Assembly (NCBI GenBank): GCA_034436375.1
Contig: DAOTVS010000023.1
Coordinates: forward strand, 1 to 38,150
Length of the DNA: 38,150 nt
Source: DAOTVS01 sp034436375
GTDB lineage: Bacteria > Chloroflexota > Anaerolineae > SpSt-313
Reading direction: 5' to 3'
Part shown: one piece after another, positions 25,751 to 34,101 of the stretch
How positions within the stretch are numbered: position 1 is the first letter of the stretch
Layout: the number at the start of each line of letters is the position of its first letter
The notes under the pieces: model-generated
What the model was told of the DNA's origin: nothing
The model's database searches: none
Seen by the model: the letters and a program-made list of their open reading frames with translations, nothing else
Made by a program: the position numbers and the translations under genes

Positions 25751-26728
25751 ATGCACGTTGCCATAAAAGGGAGGGCGCCGCGTGGGGAAAGGAGCAACCT
25801 GGCGCAGACTTGGCGAAGGTGTGTAGAGCACCGCTATCTGTTCCTCATGCTGCTGCCGGTGTTCGTGTACTATCTCCTCTTTGCTTACGCGCCGATATTC
25901 AACCCTCAGACCGGCGGCATACTGATGGCCTTCAAGCAGCACAACTTGACCAAGCCTTTTAGCCAATGGCAATGGGTGGGCCTGAAGTATTTTGAGATGA
26001 TGTGGCGCAAGCCGGACTTTTGGGTGGCGATGCGCAACACCGTGGGCATCAGCTTCGCACGGCTGCTATTCGAGTTTCCCGTGCCCATCATCCTGGCGCT
26101 GCTGCTCAACGAAGTACGCCGCGAGCGATCGAAACGGTTCTACCAGACCGTCTTCACTTTTCCGAACTTCCTGTCGTGGGTGCTGGTCGTCGGCTTGATG
26201 CGCGACCTGCTGCAGGTTGATGGCGTTATTAACGGCGTGATCAAAGCTCTCAGCGGCGGCGTTGCCTACAACTTTCTGGCCAATGATTCGGTGTTTAGCA
26301 ACTATGCCATGCTGCTGCTCTCTAACCTTTTCAAGAGCGCGGGCTGGGGATCCATTATCTACCTTGCAAGCATCGCCAGCATCGACCCAACCCTCTATGA
26401 AGCGGCTACGGTCGATGGCGCCAACCGCTGGCAGTGCGCCTGGTACATCACCTGGCCGGGCATCAAATCGACAGCAGTGGTGCTGCTGATTCTACAGTGC
26501 GGCAACATCCTCAACAGCGGCTTTGATCAGATCTTCAACCTGGTCAACGGCGTTAACCGCAGCGTTATTGAGACCATCGATGTCTATATCTACCGTTACG
26601 CCTTCCAGCAGTCGATGAATCAGAGTTTCGCGGCAGCCTCCGGCCTGTTCAAGGCCGTCATCAACTTTGCCTTGCTGATGACAGCGAACCAGATCGCCAG
26701 GCGACTGGGCGAAAACAAGCTGTTTTGA
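25751..26728 (+). CDS. ABC sugar permease, LplB type
   Basis: The 325-aa inner-membrane protein is one of two permeases of a binding-protein-dependent importer. AAGGAGG lies five bases before the ATG. About six helices begin at YLFLMLLPVFVYYLLFAYAP. The ATPase-contact EAA loop is EAATVDGANRWQCAWYITWP at about 218-237. The sequence resembles the LplB/YteP family for oligosaccharides (GILMAFKQHN, NEVRRERSKRFYQTV). The second permease follows after 12 bp and the binding protein after that. No ATPase gene is present, so a shared MsmX-like ATPase encoded elsewhere is expected. Confidence 0.93.
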   Translation: MHVAIKGRAPRGERSNLAQTWRRCVEHRYLFLMLLPVFVYYLLFAYAPIFNPQTGGILMAFKQHNLTKPFSQWQWVGLKYFEMMWRKPDFWVAMRNTVGISFARLLFEFPVPIILALLLNEVRRERSKRFYQTVFTFPNFLSWVLVVGLMRDLLQVDGVINGVIKALSGGVAYNFLANDSVFSNYAMLLLSNLFKSAGWGSIIYLASIASIDPTLYEAATVDGANRWQCAWYITWPGIKSTAVVLLILQCGNILNSGFDQIFNLVNGVNRSVIETIDVYIYRYAFQQSMNQSFAAASGLFKAVINFALLMTANQIARRLGENKLF

Positions 26729-26740
26729 AAGGAATGGAAA

Positions 26741-27661
26741 ATGGCATCCCAGGCAGCCGCAATTCCCAAGCAGCACAAGATCAGACGCAGCCTTGCGGAT
26801 AGAATTGTGGATATTGTCATCACCGCCATCATGATCGTTTTGACCATCATCGTTCTGTTCCCGTTCTACAATATGCTGCTCGTTTCCGTGGCGAGATACG
26901 AGGATATTATCAGCACGCCTCTCTATATTATCCCTAAAGCCATCGATCTGCAGAACTATCGCATGGCGGTGCTGTACCCCAATTTCGTGAACTCGGTGGG
27001 CGTATCGCTCTTCGTAACGTTGGTTGGCACCGGCCTCAGTCTGCTGGTCACGACGATGGGCGCTTATGTGCTGAGCCGAAAGTACCTGCCTTTCCGGAGA
27101 TTGGCCTTCTACCTGATCGTCATCACCATGTACTTTGGCGCGGGGCTGATCCCCTGGTATCTGGTAATGAAAGAGCTGGGGTTTGTAGATAGCATCTGGG
27201 TGATGATCATACCCCCACTGATCAATACCTTCTACTTGATCCTGATGCGCAACTACTTTGAGAGCATTCCACCCGATCTCGAAGAATCGGCCAAGATTGA
27301 CGGCGCCAACGATATCCAGATTCTCTTCCAGGTCATGGTGCCCCTCGCCGCCCCCATCATTGCGACCATCGCGCTGTTCTACGCTGTGGACCGCTGGAAC
27401 GATTGGTGGCTGGCGATGATCTTCATCCAGGACAAGCTGAAGGAGCCATTGCAGCTCATTCTGAGGCATATGGTTGTGGACGCCACCATCGACCTGGGCA
27501 ACGCCATGATGAACGCCATGCGCGACGCCCACATCCAGGTGCACTCACGGTCGCTGCAGATGGCTACCGTGACCCTCACTACGATCCCCATCGTGGTGGT
27601 CTATCCCTTCCTGCAGAGGTACTTTACCAAGGGGATCATGCTGGGAGCCATCAAGGCCTAA
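26741..27661 (+). CDS. ABC sugar permease, LplC/YtcP type
   Basis: The 306-aa partner permease has AAGGA upstream of the ATG. About six helices start with IVDIVITAIMIVLTIIVLFP. The family block FYNMLLVSVA lies near residue 45. The EAA loop reads EESAKIDGANDIQILFQVMV at about 184-203. The C-terminus ends YFTKGIMLGAIKA, typical of this subfamily. It shares an operon with the permease upstream (12-bp gap) and the lipoprotein downstream (139-bp gap). The transported sugar is unknown; nearby enzymes suggest a glycoside or oligosaccharide. Confidence 0.93.
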   Translation: MASQAAAIPKQHKIRRSLADRIVDIVITAIMIVLTIIVLFPFYNMLLVSVARYEDIISTPLYIIPKAIDLQNYRMAVLYPNFVNSVGVSLFVTLVGTGLSLLVTTMGAYVLSRKYLPFRRLAFYLIVITMYFGAGLIPWYLVMKELGFVDSIWVMIIPPLINTFYLILMRNYFESIPPDLEESAKIDGANDIQILFQVMVPLAAPIIATIALFYAVDRWNDWWLAMIFIQDKLKEPLQLILRHMVVDATIDLGNAMMNAMRDAHIQVHSRSLQMATVTLTTIPIVVVYPFLQRYFTKGIMLGAIKA

Positions 27662-27754
27662 ACCCGGCCCAAGTGCGGTGACTCTCATCTATAGGACCGA
27701 AGGAGGTGTGAATATTGTAGAGATCGGAAAGCAGGCAAAGTGGCCACCCACCAA

Positions 27755-27776
27755 TGTCGATCTGGATCGATCGACA
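27755..27776 (+). promoter_or_regulatory. Small inverted repeat before binding-protein gene
   Basis: TGTCGAT (27755-27761) and ATCGACA (27770-27776) flank 8 bases, 15 bases before the AGGAGG of the binding-protein gene. In the mRNA it would be a hairpin close to the ribosome site. It could raise the relative expression of the lipoprotein or be a minor operator. Confidence 0.35.
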
Positions 27777-27800
27777 TGTCCGTATCACCGAGGAGGAATA

Positions 27801-29489
27801 ATGAAGGAGATCACCCGTCGTGATGCCATAAAGCTCTTCGCCTTCGCTACTGTGGCCAGCGCACTCACAGCCTGCGCTCCGGCTGCCCCAACCACGGCTC
27901 CAGAGCCCACCCAGCCCCCCGCCACCACCGCGGCTGAAGCTGCCACAGCCGAGCCTACTGCGGCCGAGCCCACCGCCCCTGCCGCAACTGCAGCACCCAC
28001 AGAAATGCCGGTCGTGGAGATCAAGGTCAGTGTCTGGGATATCGCCAATTCCTTCCCCGAGGGTGAGCCCGATGCTATTGCCAAGTACGTGAGCGACAAG
28101 TTCAAGATCAAGTTCACCCCTGTGAACGTCGGCTGGGGTGATGCTGATGACAAGTACAATACCTGGGCGGCCTCCGGCCAACTGCCGGATATCATCGGCG
28201 GCGTCGCTATGCCGGGACAGGCTCGCTACTATCAGTGGATCAACGATGGCGTCGTGCGCGCGCTGCCCGATGTCTCAGGCTATCCGGAGATCAGCAGACT
28301 CATGGGCCTGCCGGAAGTGACGGCTTTCGCCGTCAACGGCGAGAACTACTTCCTGCCGCGGCTCTGCTACTCGGACCCCACCTGGTGGGTTATGGACCGC
28401 GGCCTGATCGTGCGCAAGGACTGGATGGAGAAGCTCGGCATCAGCCAACCCAAGACCGAGGAAGACTATATCAACATGACCGTGGCTTTTGCCAAGCAGG
28501 ACCCGGATGGCAATGGCCAGAACGATACGGTGGGATTCACGCCGGTTAGCCCCGGGATGATGTTCTCACAGGGCTGGACGGGCTACGGCTATATGGACTA
28601 CCCCTGGATAAAGGACACCGACGGCAAGTATCGTGAGGCCATCTCCGGTGAGAACGCCTTCCGGTTCGCGCAATTCATCAAAAGAATGTACAAAGCCGGC
28701 GGCCTCGACCCTGACTTTGCCACCCTGGAGAGCGACCAGGGCCTTGAGAAATTCGCCGCGGGCAAGACCGGTATGCTCGGACGCCAGGTTTCGCCCAAGC
28801 ACGTCAAAGCGGTCATGGATTCCTGGGTCAAGGTGCAGCCCGATAAGGATTTCGTCAGTTCCATCGCCTTCCTGGAAGGCCCGACGGTGGACGGCAGCTA
28901 CACCCGGTTCGTCGAGAAGGCCTACTGGTCTGAAAGCTACATTGCGGCCAATGTGGGCGATGCCGAGCTGGAGCGCATCCTGCAACTGTATGAGTGGCTG
29001 TACAGCAAGGAAGGCATGTACATGATGCAGTTTGGCATCGAAGGCAAGGATTGGACCATGGAGAATGGCGAGGTAAAGCTCTTGACCCCGGTCGATGACA
29101 AGACCGGCCTTCACAAGGCAACCATCGACCTCTATCCCTTCACCTACGCGATGTCGTACCTGGCTGCCTGGACGGCCGACCTGCTCCAGTACGAAGACCC
29201 CGCCATCCCCGAAAGCATCCGCAAGATGTGCGCGGTCGAGCGCGATTACCGCCTGGCCAACTGGAAGGATCCTCACGTCGACTGGAAAGTGCAGTCGATC
29301 GACGTCCCTGAGAAGCAGGAAATGGCCGCCGTCAAGTTCACCGACGACTGGGTCAAGTTCATCATGGATAGCTCCGGCAAGCCAGACAAGGAGCTCTATG
29401 AGGCCATGAAGCGGAACTGGGACGCCAACGGCTACGCGGCTGCTGTAGAAGCAATCACAGCCAAGGCCAAGGAATTGGGTATCGGCTAG
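27801..29489 (+). CDS. ABC extracellular sugar-binding lipoprotein
   Basis: The 562-aa solute-binding protein starts at the ATG at 27801, which has AGGAGG five bases upstream; the frame is open further back to a GTG after another AAGGAGG near 27709. The N-terminus has a Tat-like twin Arg (TRRDAIKLF) and a lipobox (ALTAC, Cys25), so it is probably a Tat-exported lipoprotein. A Pro/Thr/Ala/Glu spacer (about 26-70) tethers the binding domain, which continues from VEIKVSVWDIANSFPEGE. Length and pattern fit the LipO/YtcQ family that pairs with LplB/LplC permeases. A deletion near the gene end is not seen. Confidence 0.92.
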   Translation: MKEITRRDAIKLFAFATVASALTACAPAAPTTAPEPTQPPATTAAEAATAEPTAAEPTAPAATAAPTEMPVVEIKVSVWDIANSFPEGEPDAIAKYVSDKFKIKFTPVNVGWGDADDKYNTWAASGQLPDIIGGVAMPGQARYYQWINDGVVRALPDVSGYPEISRLMGLPEVTAFAVNGENYFLPRLCYSDPTWWVMDRGLIVRKDWMEKLGISQPKTEEDYINMTVAFAKQDPDGNGQNDTVGFTPVSPGMMFSQGWTGYGYMDYPWIKDTDGKYREAISGENAFRFAQFIKRMYKAGGLDPDFATLESDQGLEKFAAGKTGMLGRQVSPKHVKAVMDSWVKVQPDKDFVSSIAFLEGPTVDGSYTRFVEKAYWSESYIAANVGDAELERILQLYEWLYSKEGMYMMQFGIEGKDWTMENGEVKLLTPVDDKTGLHKATIDLYPFTYAMSYLAAWTADLLQYEDPAIPESIRKMCAVERDYRLANWKDPHVDWKVQSIDVPEKQEMAAVKFTDDWVKFIMDSSGKPDKELYEAMKRNWDANGYAAAVEAITAKAKELGIG

Positions 29490-29829
29490 TCACAGAAATC
29501 GGTACACTCTCGCTGTGCATGCCCCATCAGGCTGCCAAATGCGTACGGATTTCTGTGAAATAGCACTGGCGACCCCACGCTGGCTCTGGTGGGCGCTCGA
29601 TGTTAGCGAGGCATCGGGCTGGCGGTCAAAGCCAGTACGGGAAGCTGCCAGGCTGCTGTGCGCAGCCTGCGGGGCCCTATCCCTGTATTGAACCGTTCCC
29701 TGAAGGGGGTCTTGCCCCGCTGGAGCCGGGGGCTCCAGCGGGGCAAGACCCCTCTCCGCACTTAAGGCGTTGGCCCGCGTCCCACGGTGGGAAGCATGGG
29801 CCACCACGGGCAGAAGTGGAGGATTCCCC
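29490..29829. other. Intergenic stretch with two hairpins
   Basis: This 340-bp gap has no supported gene. The first hairpin pairs TCACAGAAATCGGTAC (29490-29505) with GTACGGATTTCTGTGA (29543-29558), 15 of 16 bases, right at the stop of the binding-protein gene. The second, at 29706-29752, is described separately. No promoter with both boxes was recognised. Confidence 0.55.
29706..29752. terminator. 22-bp perfect hairpin after ABC operon
   Basis: The arms at 29706-29727 and 29731-29752 (GGGGTCTTGCCCCGCTGGAG with its complement) pair perfectly over 22 bp around a 3-base loop. The following bases are TCTCCGCACTTA, so a U tract is missing. Termination or mRNA-end protection is likely but not certain. 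Confidence 0.55.
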
Positions 29830-30789
29830 ATGAAGTTTGGCGCCTGGTTCCACGGCTATGATGACCTCCCCCTGGAGCAGCAACTCGCGATGGCCCGGGC
29901 AGCAGGTATCTGCAGCGCCCGCTCGTATAGCTTCGACTATGCGCAGAAGCTGGCGCCCGGCTTGCAACAGAACGACATGAGCCTGCTGGCCGGCATTCAC
30001 GTCGATGCGCGGGCCTTGCTGGCGGACTGGCGCTCTCAGTTCCGCCCGGATCTGCTGGAAGCCTATCATGCCCTGGGGGTTCCCCTCGAGGCCATCTGCA
30101 TCGGCAACGAATTACGTGAGGGCGGCGACTGCCCGGATGTGAAACGATTCACCGCTCGCCTGGCGTTTGGCCTCGCCAACGTTATCCGCGCTTCGCGACA
30201 GTGGCTCGACGAGCACGGCTTTTCCACTCCCCTGACCTATGCTATCGAAGAGATCGTCTACGATCCAGGCCTGAATTTCTACGAATTCATGCACCCCCTG
30301 CTCGACGCCTGCGACATCGTTGCCATCAACGCCTACCCCATGGGCAATGCCGCCTGGTTCACCTACGATGCCTTTGCCGAGAGCCGGCGATTCCTGTTTG
30401 ACCCGCGCACACGCAACGATCGCCTGGCTGCCTTCAACTACCGCCTTCGCCGTGCCCTAACGCAGATCGAGGCTATCGGCAAGCCGGCTCTGCTCTCGGA
30501 AACCGGCTTCCCATCCGCCATCGGATACCATCGTGAAGGCGAGCGCCTGATTGTCCCCGAGAGCGACGGGGAGCGCTACGGGCAGGTCATGGCGGAGTTC
30601 GTGGGGATCATCCGCCAGATCAGCTCCGACTATGGCGGGCGCCTGCAGGCCGCCTACTTTTATGAATGGCGCGACAACTTGTACCATGCCAAGATCTGGA
30701 ATATCGAAAACAGCCCCATCCACACCGCATTCGGCCTGTGCGACCACACCGGTAGGCCCAAGTTCGATATCCGGCAGATCCTGGGGTAG
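29830..30789 (+). CDS. Clan-A-like glycoside hydrolase (TIM barrel)
   Basis: The 319-aa cytoplasmic protein (no signal peptide) starts at ATG 29830 after GGAGG. It looks like a (beta/alpha)8 glycosidase of GH17/GH53-like type. The candidate acid/base is Glu94 in ICIGNELREGG at the end of a strand, and the candidate nucleophile is Glu224 in ALLSETGFPS. Other barrel landmarks are CDIVAINAYPMG and AAYFYEWRDN, and the end is HTGRPKFDIRQILG. The exact family cannot be fixed by eye. Placed after the ABC importer, it would cleave imported oligosaccharide. Function is inferred from the paired Glu motifs and context. Confidence 0.7.
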   Translation: MKFGAWFHGYDDLPLEQQLAMARAAGICSARSYSFDYAQKLAPGLQQNDMSLLAGIHVDARALLADWRSQFRPDLLEAYHALGVPLEAICIGNELREGGDCPDVKRFTARLAFGLANVIRASRQWLDEHGFSTPLTYAIEEIVYDPGLNFYEFMHPLLDACDIVAINAYPMGNAAWFTYDAFAESRRFLFDPRTRNDRLAAFNYRLRRALTQIEAIGKPALLSETGFPSAIGYHREGERLIVPESDGERYGQVMAEFVGIIRQISSDYGGRLQAAYFYEWRDNLYHAKIWNIENSPIHTAFGLCDHTGRPKFDIRQILG

Positions 30790-30916
30790 CAGATAATGGA
30801 CGATATTTGTAATCTCGGTCCCCGTGCACGCTTTTACAGCGCAAGTACGACAAGCCGGGAGAGCGTAGCAGATTGCCAGTCTCTTGTACGGTGAGCGCAC
30901 CTAAGGAGGAGCATCG

Positions 30917-31933
30917 ATGCAATATGGCAAGATCGAGGGCGTAGGCAAGCCGGTATCGCGCATCGTGCTGGGAACGATGATCCTGACCGACCAGCCACAG
31001 GTGCGTACCGAGGAGTACCCCGATTTGGGGCGAGAAGGAAGCCTGGCCTACCTCGATGGGGTTTTCGCCCTGGGCTGCAACGCGTTCGACTCGGCACACA
31101 TCTATGGCATCCCCAGTGGGGCCAGCGAGCAGGCGTTGGGCCTATGGATGAAGTTACGCGGTAACCGCGACAAGGTCGTCGTCATCACCAAGGGGGGCAT
31201 CCGCAAGTCGCCGCCCGCGGAGTACAGAGCCATGCCCTCCTTCATCGAGGCCGATATCTATGAGTCGCTGGCCCGCTTGCAGACGGACTATATCGACCTC
31301 TACCTCATGCACTATGACGACGACAGGCACCCTGTAGGGCCGTTCATCGAGATGCTCTACAAGCACAAGAAACTGGGCAACATCCGCGCCTACGGTGGGT
31401 CGAACTGGTCGCACAAGCGGCTGGCCGAGGTCAACGAGTACGCCGCCAAGCACGGGCTAGACCCCTTTGTGGCCAGCGAGCCGAACTACTCGCTTGCCGT
31501 GCAGGCTTTTCCACAGTTCGGGCCCGGGTGCGTCAGCATCAGCGGCCCGGCCGGCAAGGAAGCGCGCGCATGGTACAGCGCCACACAGATGCCCGTCATC
31601 CCCTACTCCAGCCTGGGCTCGGGCTTTTTCTCGGGCATCGTGACACGGGACGATTTCGGCAGGGTGCGGCATACCATGGGCGAGAGCTCGGTCAGGGCCT
31701 ACTGCCACGAGGCGAACTTTCGACGGCTGGAGCGGGCAATGGCTCTGGGCAAGGAAAAGGGCGCAACTGCCGCCCAGATCGCCCTGGCTTTTATTATGCA
31801 GAACGGTCTGAACGTGTTCCCTCTCACAGGCGCCCAGACCGTCGAGGAGGTCGCGGAGAACGTCAAGGCACTCGAGGTCAAGCTGACGCCTCAGGAATGC
31901 GCCTGGCTGGACCTGGAGAGCGACGAGCGATGA
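30917..31933 (+). CDS. Aldo/keto reductase
   Basis: The 338-aa NAD(P)H-dependent oxidoreductase has AAGGAGG before the ATG. The catalytic tetrad is visible in order: Asp and Tyr in NAFDSAHIYG (about 56-62), Lys in VVVITKGG (about 91) and His in YIDLYLMHYDDD (about 132). The C-terminal cofactor region has the FPLTGAQTVEEVAENVKALE pattern. This family reduces or oxidises sugars and other carbonyls. Its stop overlaps the first possible start of the next gene, and the two very likely form an operon with a shared sugar pathway. Confidence 0.9.
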   Translation: MQYGKIEGVGKPVSRIVLGTMILTDQPQVRTEEYPDLGREGSLAYLDGVFALGCNAFDSAHIYGIPSGASEQALGLWMKLRGNRDKVVVITKGGIRKSPPAEYRAMPSFIEADIYESLARLQTDYIDLYLMHYDDDRHPVGPFIEMLYKHKKLGNIRAYGGSNWSHKRLAEVNEYAAKHGLDPFVASEPNYSLAVQAFPQFGPGCVSISGPAGKEARAWYSATQMPVIPYSSLGSGFFSGIVTRDDFGRVRHTMGESSVRAYCHEANFRRLERAMALGKEKGATAAQIALAFIMQNGLNVFPLTGAQTVEEVAENVKALEVKLTPQECAWLDLESDER

Positions 31934-31962
31934 GGGGCGGGCACGCAAAGGAGGGCATGGCG

Positions 31963-32880
31963 ATGGCAACCGTCAAGACGATGCGGATCGGCTGTACCTG
32001 GTACCCCATCCCGCCCGAGATCGGCGAGCAGCGCTGGGCCGAGTGGACCATCATGCGCATGGCCGACCTGGGCTGCACCGCTGCCCAGGTGAGGGGGGTC
32101 AGGAACGACCCCGAGCAACTGAAGCGCATTCACGACCTGTGCCGGGAGAAGAACGTCGAGATCGATTGCTCTGCCGCCGGCGTCTTTGGCCTGGCGGGGC
32201 CTGAGGCCAGAGAGTCGCGTGAGAAGCTGCTGGAAAGCATCAGCATCGCCCGGCAGGTAGGGGCCAGGATCATCCGCACGGGCTATGGGCGCCTGAACGT
32301 GGCCACCAGCCGCTATAGTAAGGAGAAGCCGGCCGCCCGGCAGATGGCCTATATGGTAGCGAACCTGAAGGAAGCAGCGCGCATTGTGGAGGATCACGGC
32401 GTGCTGCTGGCCATCGAGAACCACTGCGACTTTACCGGGCGGGAGCTGGCCGAGGTGTTCGCCGCAGTAGGATCCACGAGCTTGGGCTGTGCGCTGGACA
32501 CCGCCAACGGATACACGGTCTTCTGCGATCCCAACGATGACGTACAGGCCCTGGCCCCCTATACGATCACTACACACATGAAAGACATGCGGGTCGTCGA
32601 CGTGCGAGAGTCGGGCTTCTTTGGCAGCGGGCCTCTGTTCCCCATGTTGCCGGTCGGCTGCGCCGTGGGCGACGGCAACATCGATTTCCCCCGAGCCATC
32701 AAGACGCTGGTCGAGAAGAGCCCGCATGCAGAGGGGCTGCACCTGATCGTCGAGCTGGGCTGGTACCCGGTGCCGGAAGGGCAAACCGGCAGAGAAGTCG
32801 AGCTTGCACAATTCCACAGGAGTATCGACTACCTTAATCAGCTGCTGGAGAGTTGCGGACTCAGGCAACCTGGAGAATGA
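31963..32880 (+). CDS. Xylose-isomerase-like TIM-barrel sugar isomerase/epimerase
   Basis: The 305-aa protein starts best at ATG 31963, 8 bases after AAAGGAGG; ATGs at 31957 and 31930 are in frame but poorly spaced. It belongs to the AP-endonuclease-2/xylose-isomerase-like fold. Strand-end residues suggest a divalent metal site: Glu in VLLAIENHCDF, Asp in LGCALDTANGYTV, His in TTHMKDMRVVDV and Glu in LHLIVELGWYP. Family members isomerise or epimerise sugars or act on inositols. With the aldo/keto reductase upstream it could carry out oxidation-isomerisation of an imported sugar. Substrate unknown. Confidence 0.85.
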   Translation: MATVKTMRIGCTWYPIPPEIGEQRWAEWTIMRMADLGCTAAQVRGVRNDPEQLKRIHDLCREKNVEIDCSAAGVFGLAGPEARESREKLLESISIARQVGARIIRTGYGRLNVATSRYSKEKPAARQMAYMVANLKEAARIVEDHGVLLAIENHCDFTGRELAEVFAAVGSTSLGCALDTANGYTVFCDPNDDVQALAPYTITTHMKDMRVVDVRESGFFGSGPLFPMLPVGCAVGDGNIDFPRAIKTLVEKSPHAEGLHLIVELGWYPVPEGQTGREVELAQFHRSIDYLNQLLESCGLRQPGE

Positions 32881-33755
32881 CCTGCTGGTCGCGCATCCTG
32901 CCCCAGGGCATTGGCCGCGCCAACCAGCCGGGCCTCGACTTTTACTCGCGCCTCATCGACGGCCTGCTGGAGCGCGGCATCACGCCCCTGGTCACCATCG
33001 TTCACGGCGAGCATCCGCAGGCATTGGAGGACCGCGGCGGATGGGCCAACCGCGACATGATCGAATGGTACGCCGATTACGCGTCGGTTCTGTTCGCTGC
33101 CCTCGGCGACCGGGTCCACCTCTGGGCAACCTTGAACGAGCCGAACTGCTTCCTCTACCAGGGGCTCGGCACCGGCAATATCGCCCCGGGTAAGAAGGAC
33201 TGGAAGCTCTGCTACCAGTCGCTCCACAACGCGCTTGTAGGCCACGGGATGGCGGTGCGCCGGTTTCGCGAGAGCGGACGGCCGGGAGCGATCGGCATGG
33301 TCATGAGCGTCGACATCGCCCATGGCGGCTCCGAGGAGGTCACGCGCTTTGTGCAGCACTCGTTCCTCCACCGCCGGCTGGGCGAGCAGGCCGGCTTTGC
33401 CGTGATCGAGACCTATTTCCACGCCTTTGCGCCGCAGGAGGTGCTGGAGACGCCCCGCTCCCGGCAGGAGCACGGCTGTGAATACGAGACCTCCTTCGTG
33501 CTGCGCTTCCGGCCCGACCTGGTGCACCTCGAGCGCCTGGAGCCCCTGCCGGAGGGCGAGGGCCCCCACGACCGCAAGACGCTCCAGGGCGCCTGGTATG
33601 TCATCGACTGGATCCGCGAGGTGCCCAAGGGCTATGTCGGCAAGCCGCAGCTCGCCACCCCCGAAAAGGGCGCCCGCCTGACCGAGGCCATCGCCGATGA
33701 GTGCGCTCGCCTCGTGCGCCAGTTCAAGGAATACGACCCCAGCCGCGACCGCTAA
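32877..33755 (+). pseudogene. Chimeric ORF: GH1 glucosidase middle joined to creatininase-like C-terminus
   Basis: The open frame (292 aa from the ATG overlapping the previous stop as ATGA) joins two unrelated families. The first half is GH1 beta-glucosidase from about its residue 90: WSRILPQGIG, LIDGLLERGITPLVTI, WATLNEPNCFLYQG with the acid/base Glu. The GH1 signature YHWD is altered to VHGE, and the GH1 N-terminus and nucleophile half are missing. From about residue 145 it resembles the C-terminal part of creatininase-family amidohydrolases: AHGGSEE, EYETSFVLRFRPDLVHLE, ATPEKGARLTEAIADECARL. A deletion fusing two neighbouring genes explains this best. Neither activity should survive. The creatininase match is less sure than the GH1 match. 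Confidence 0.65.
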
Positions 33756-33881
33756 TTGGGCCCCGCACGGGCTTTGCATGCCTGTTGTGCAAGGGCCAGG
33801 CTGCGGCCCACCAAGACCGCTATGGTGAGCCTTTGGTGGACCCGTGCCACGCTGAGCCTTGCCGGGCAGACTTTTCACCTA

Positions 33882-33910
33882 TTGACAATACTACATTCTG
33901 CCCGTATAAG
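33882..33910 (+). promoter_or_regulatory. Promoter of the lacI-family gene
   Basis: TTGACA (33882-33887), 17 bp and TATAAG (33905-33910) make a near-consensus promoter. The next gene on this strand is the LacI-type regulator. No clear palindromic LacI-type operator was found beside it. Confidence 0.7.
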
Positions 33911-34036
33911 CCAACAGCCTGGTCCGTCTGCATGATGCGATCTTTCCTCCTTATCCTGAGGATTTCTGGTGTCAATGGTCGGCTTCTGAGCCCACCACCG
34001 CCGCGGTGATCCTCCTTTCTATACCTGGGTGCCCAC

Positions 34037-34067
34037 TGTAGAGACGCGCCGGTGACGCGTGTTATCC
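34037..34067 (+). repeat. TGTAGAGACGCGCC half element, copy before lacI
   Basis: TGTAGAGACGCGCCGGTGACGCGTGT is one half of the GTAGAGACG family; the closing GTCTCTAC arm is missing. GACGCGCCGGTGACGCGT can still form a short internal hairpin. A very similar copy, same orientation, abuts the end of lacI at 35146. Confidence 0.65.
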
Positions 34068-34101
34068 GATCTTCGAACGGTTTTCGATTGAGGAGCAGGT
34101 T

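Larger units (their letters stand above)
33756..34101. other. Intergenic stretch upstream of lacI-family gene
   Basis: This 346-bp stretch lacks a gene. It holds the promoter at 33882-33910 and the half-copy repeat at 34037-34067; the remainder shows no recognisable signal. The leader from the promoter to the GTG start is about 185 bases. Confidence 0.5.
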
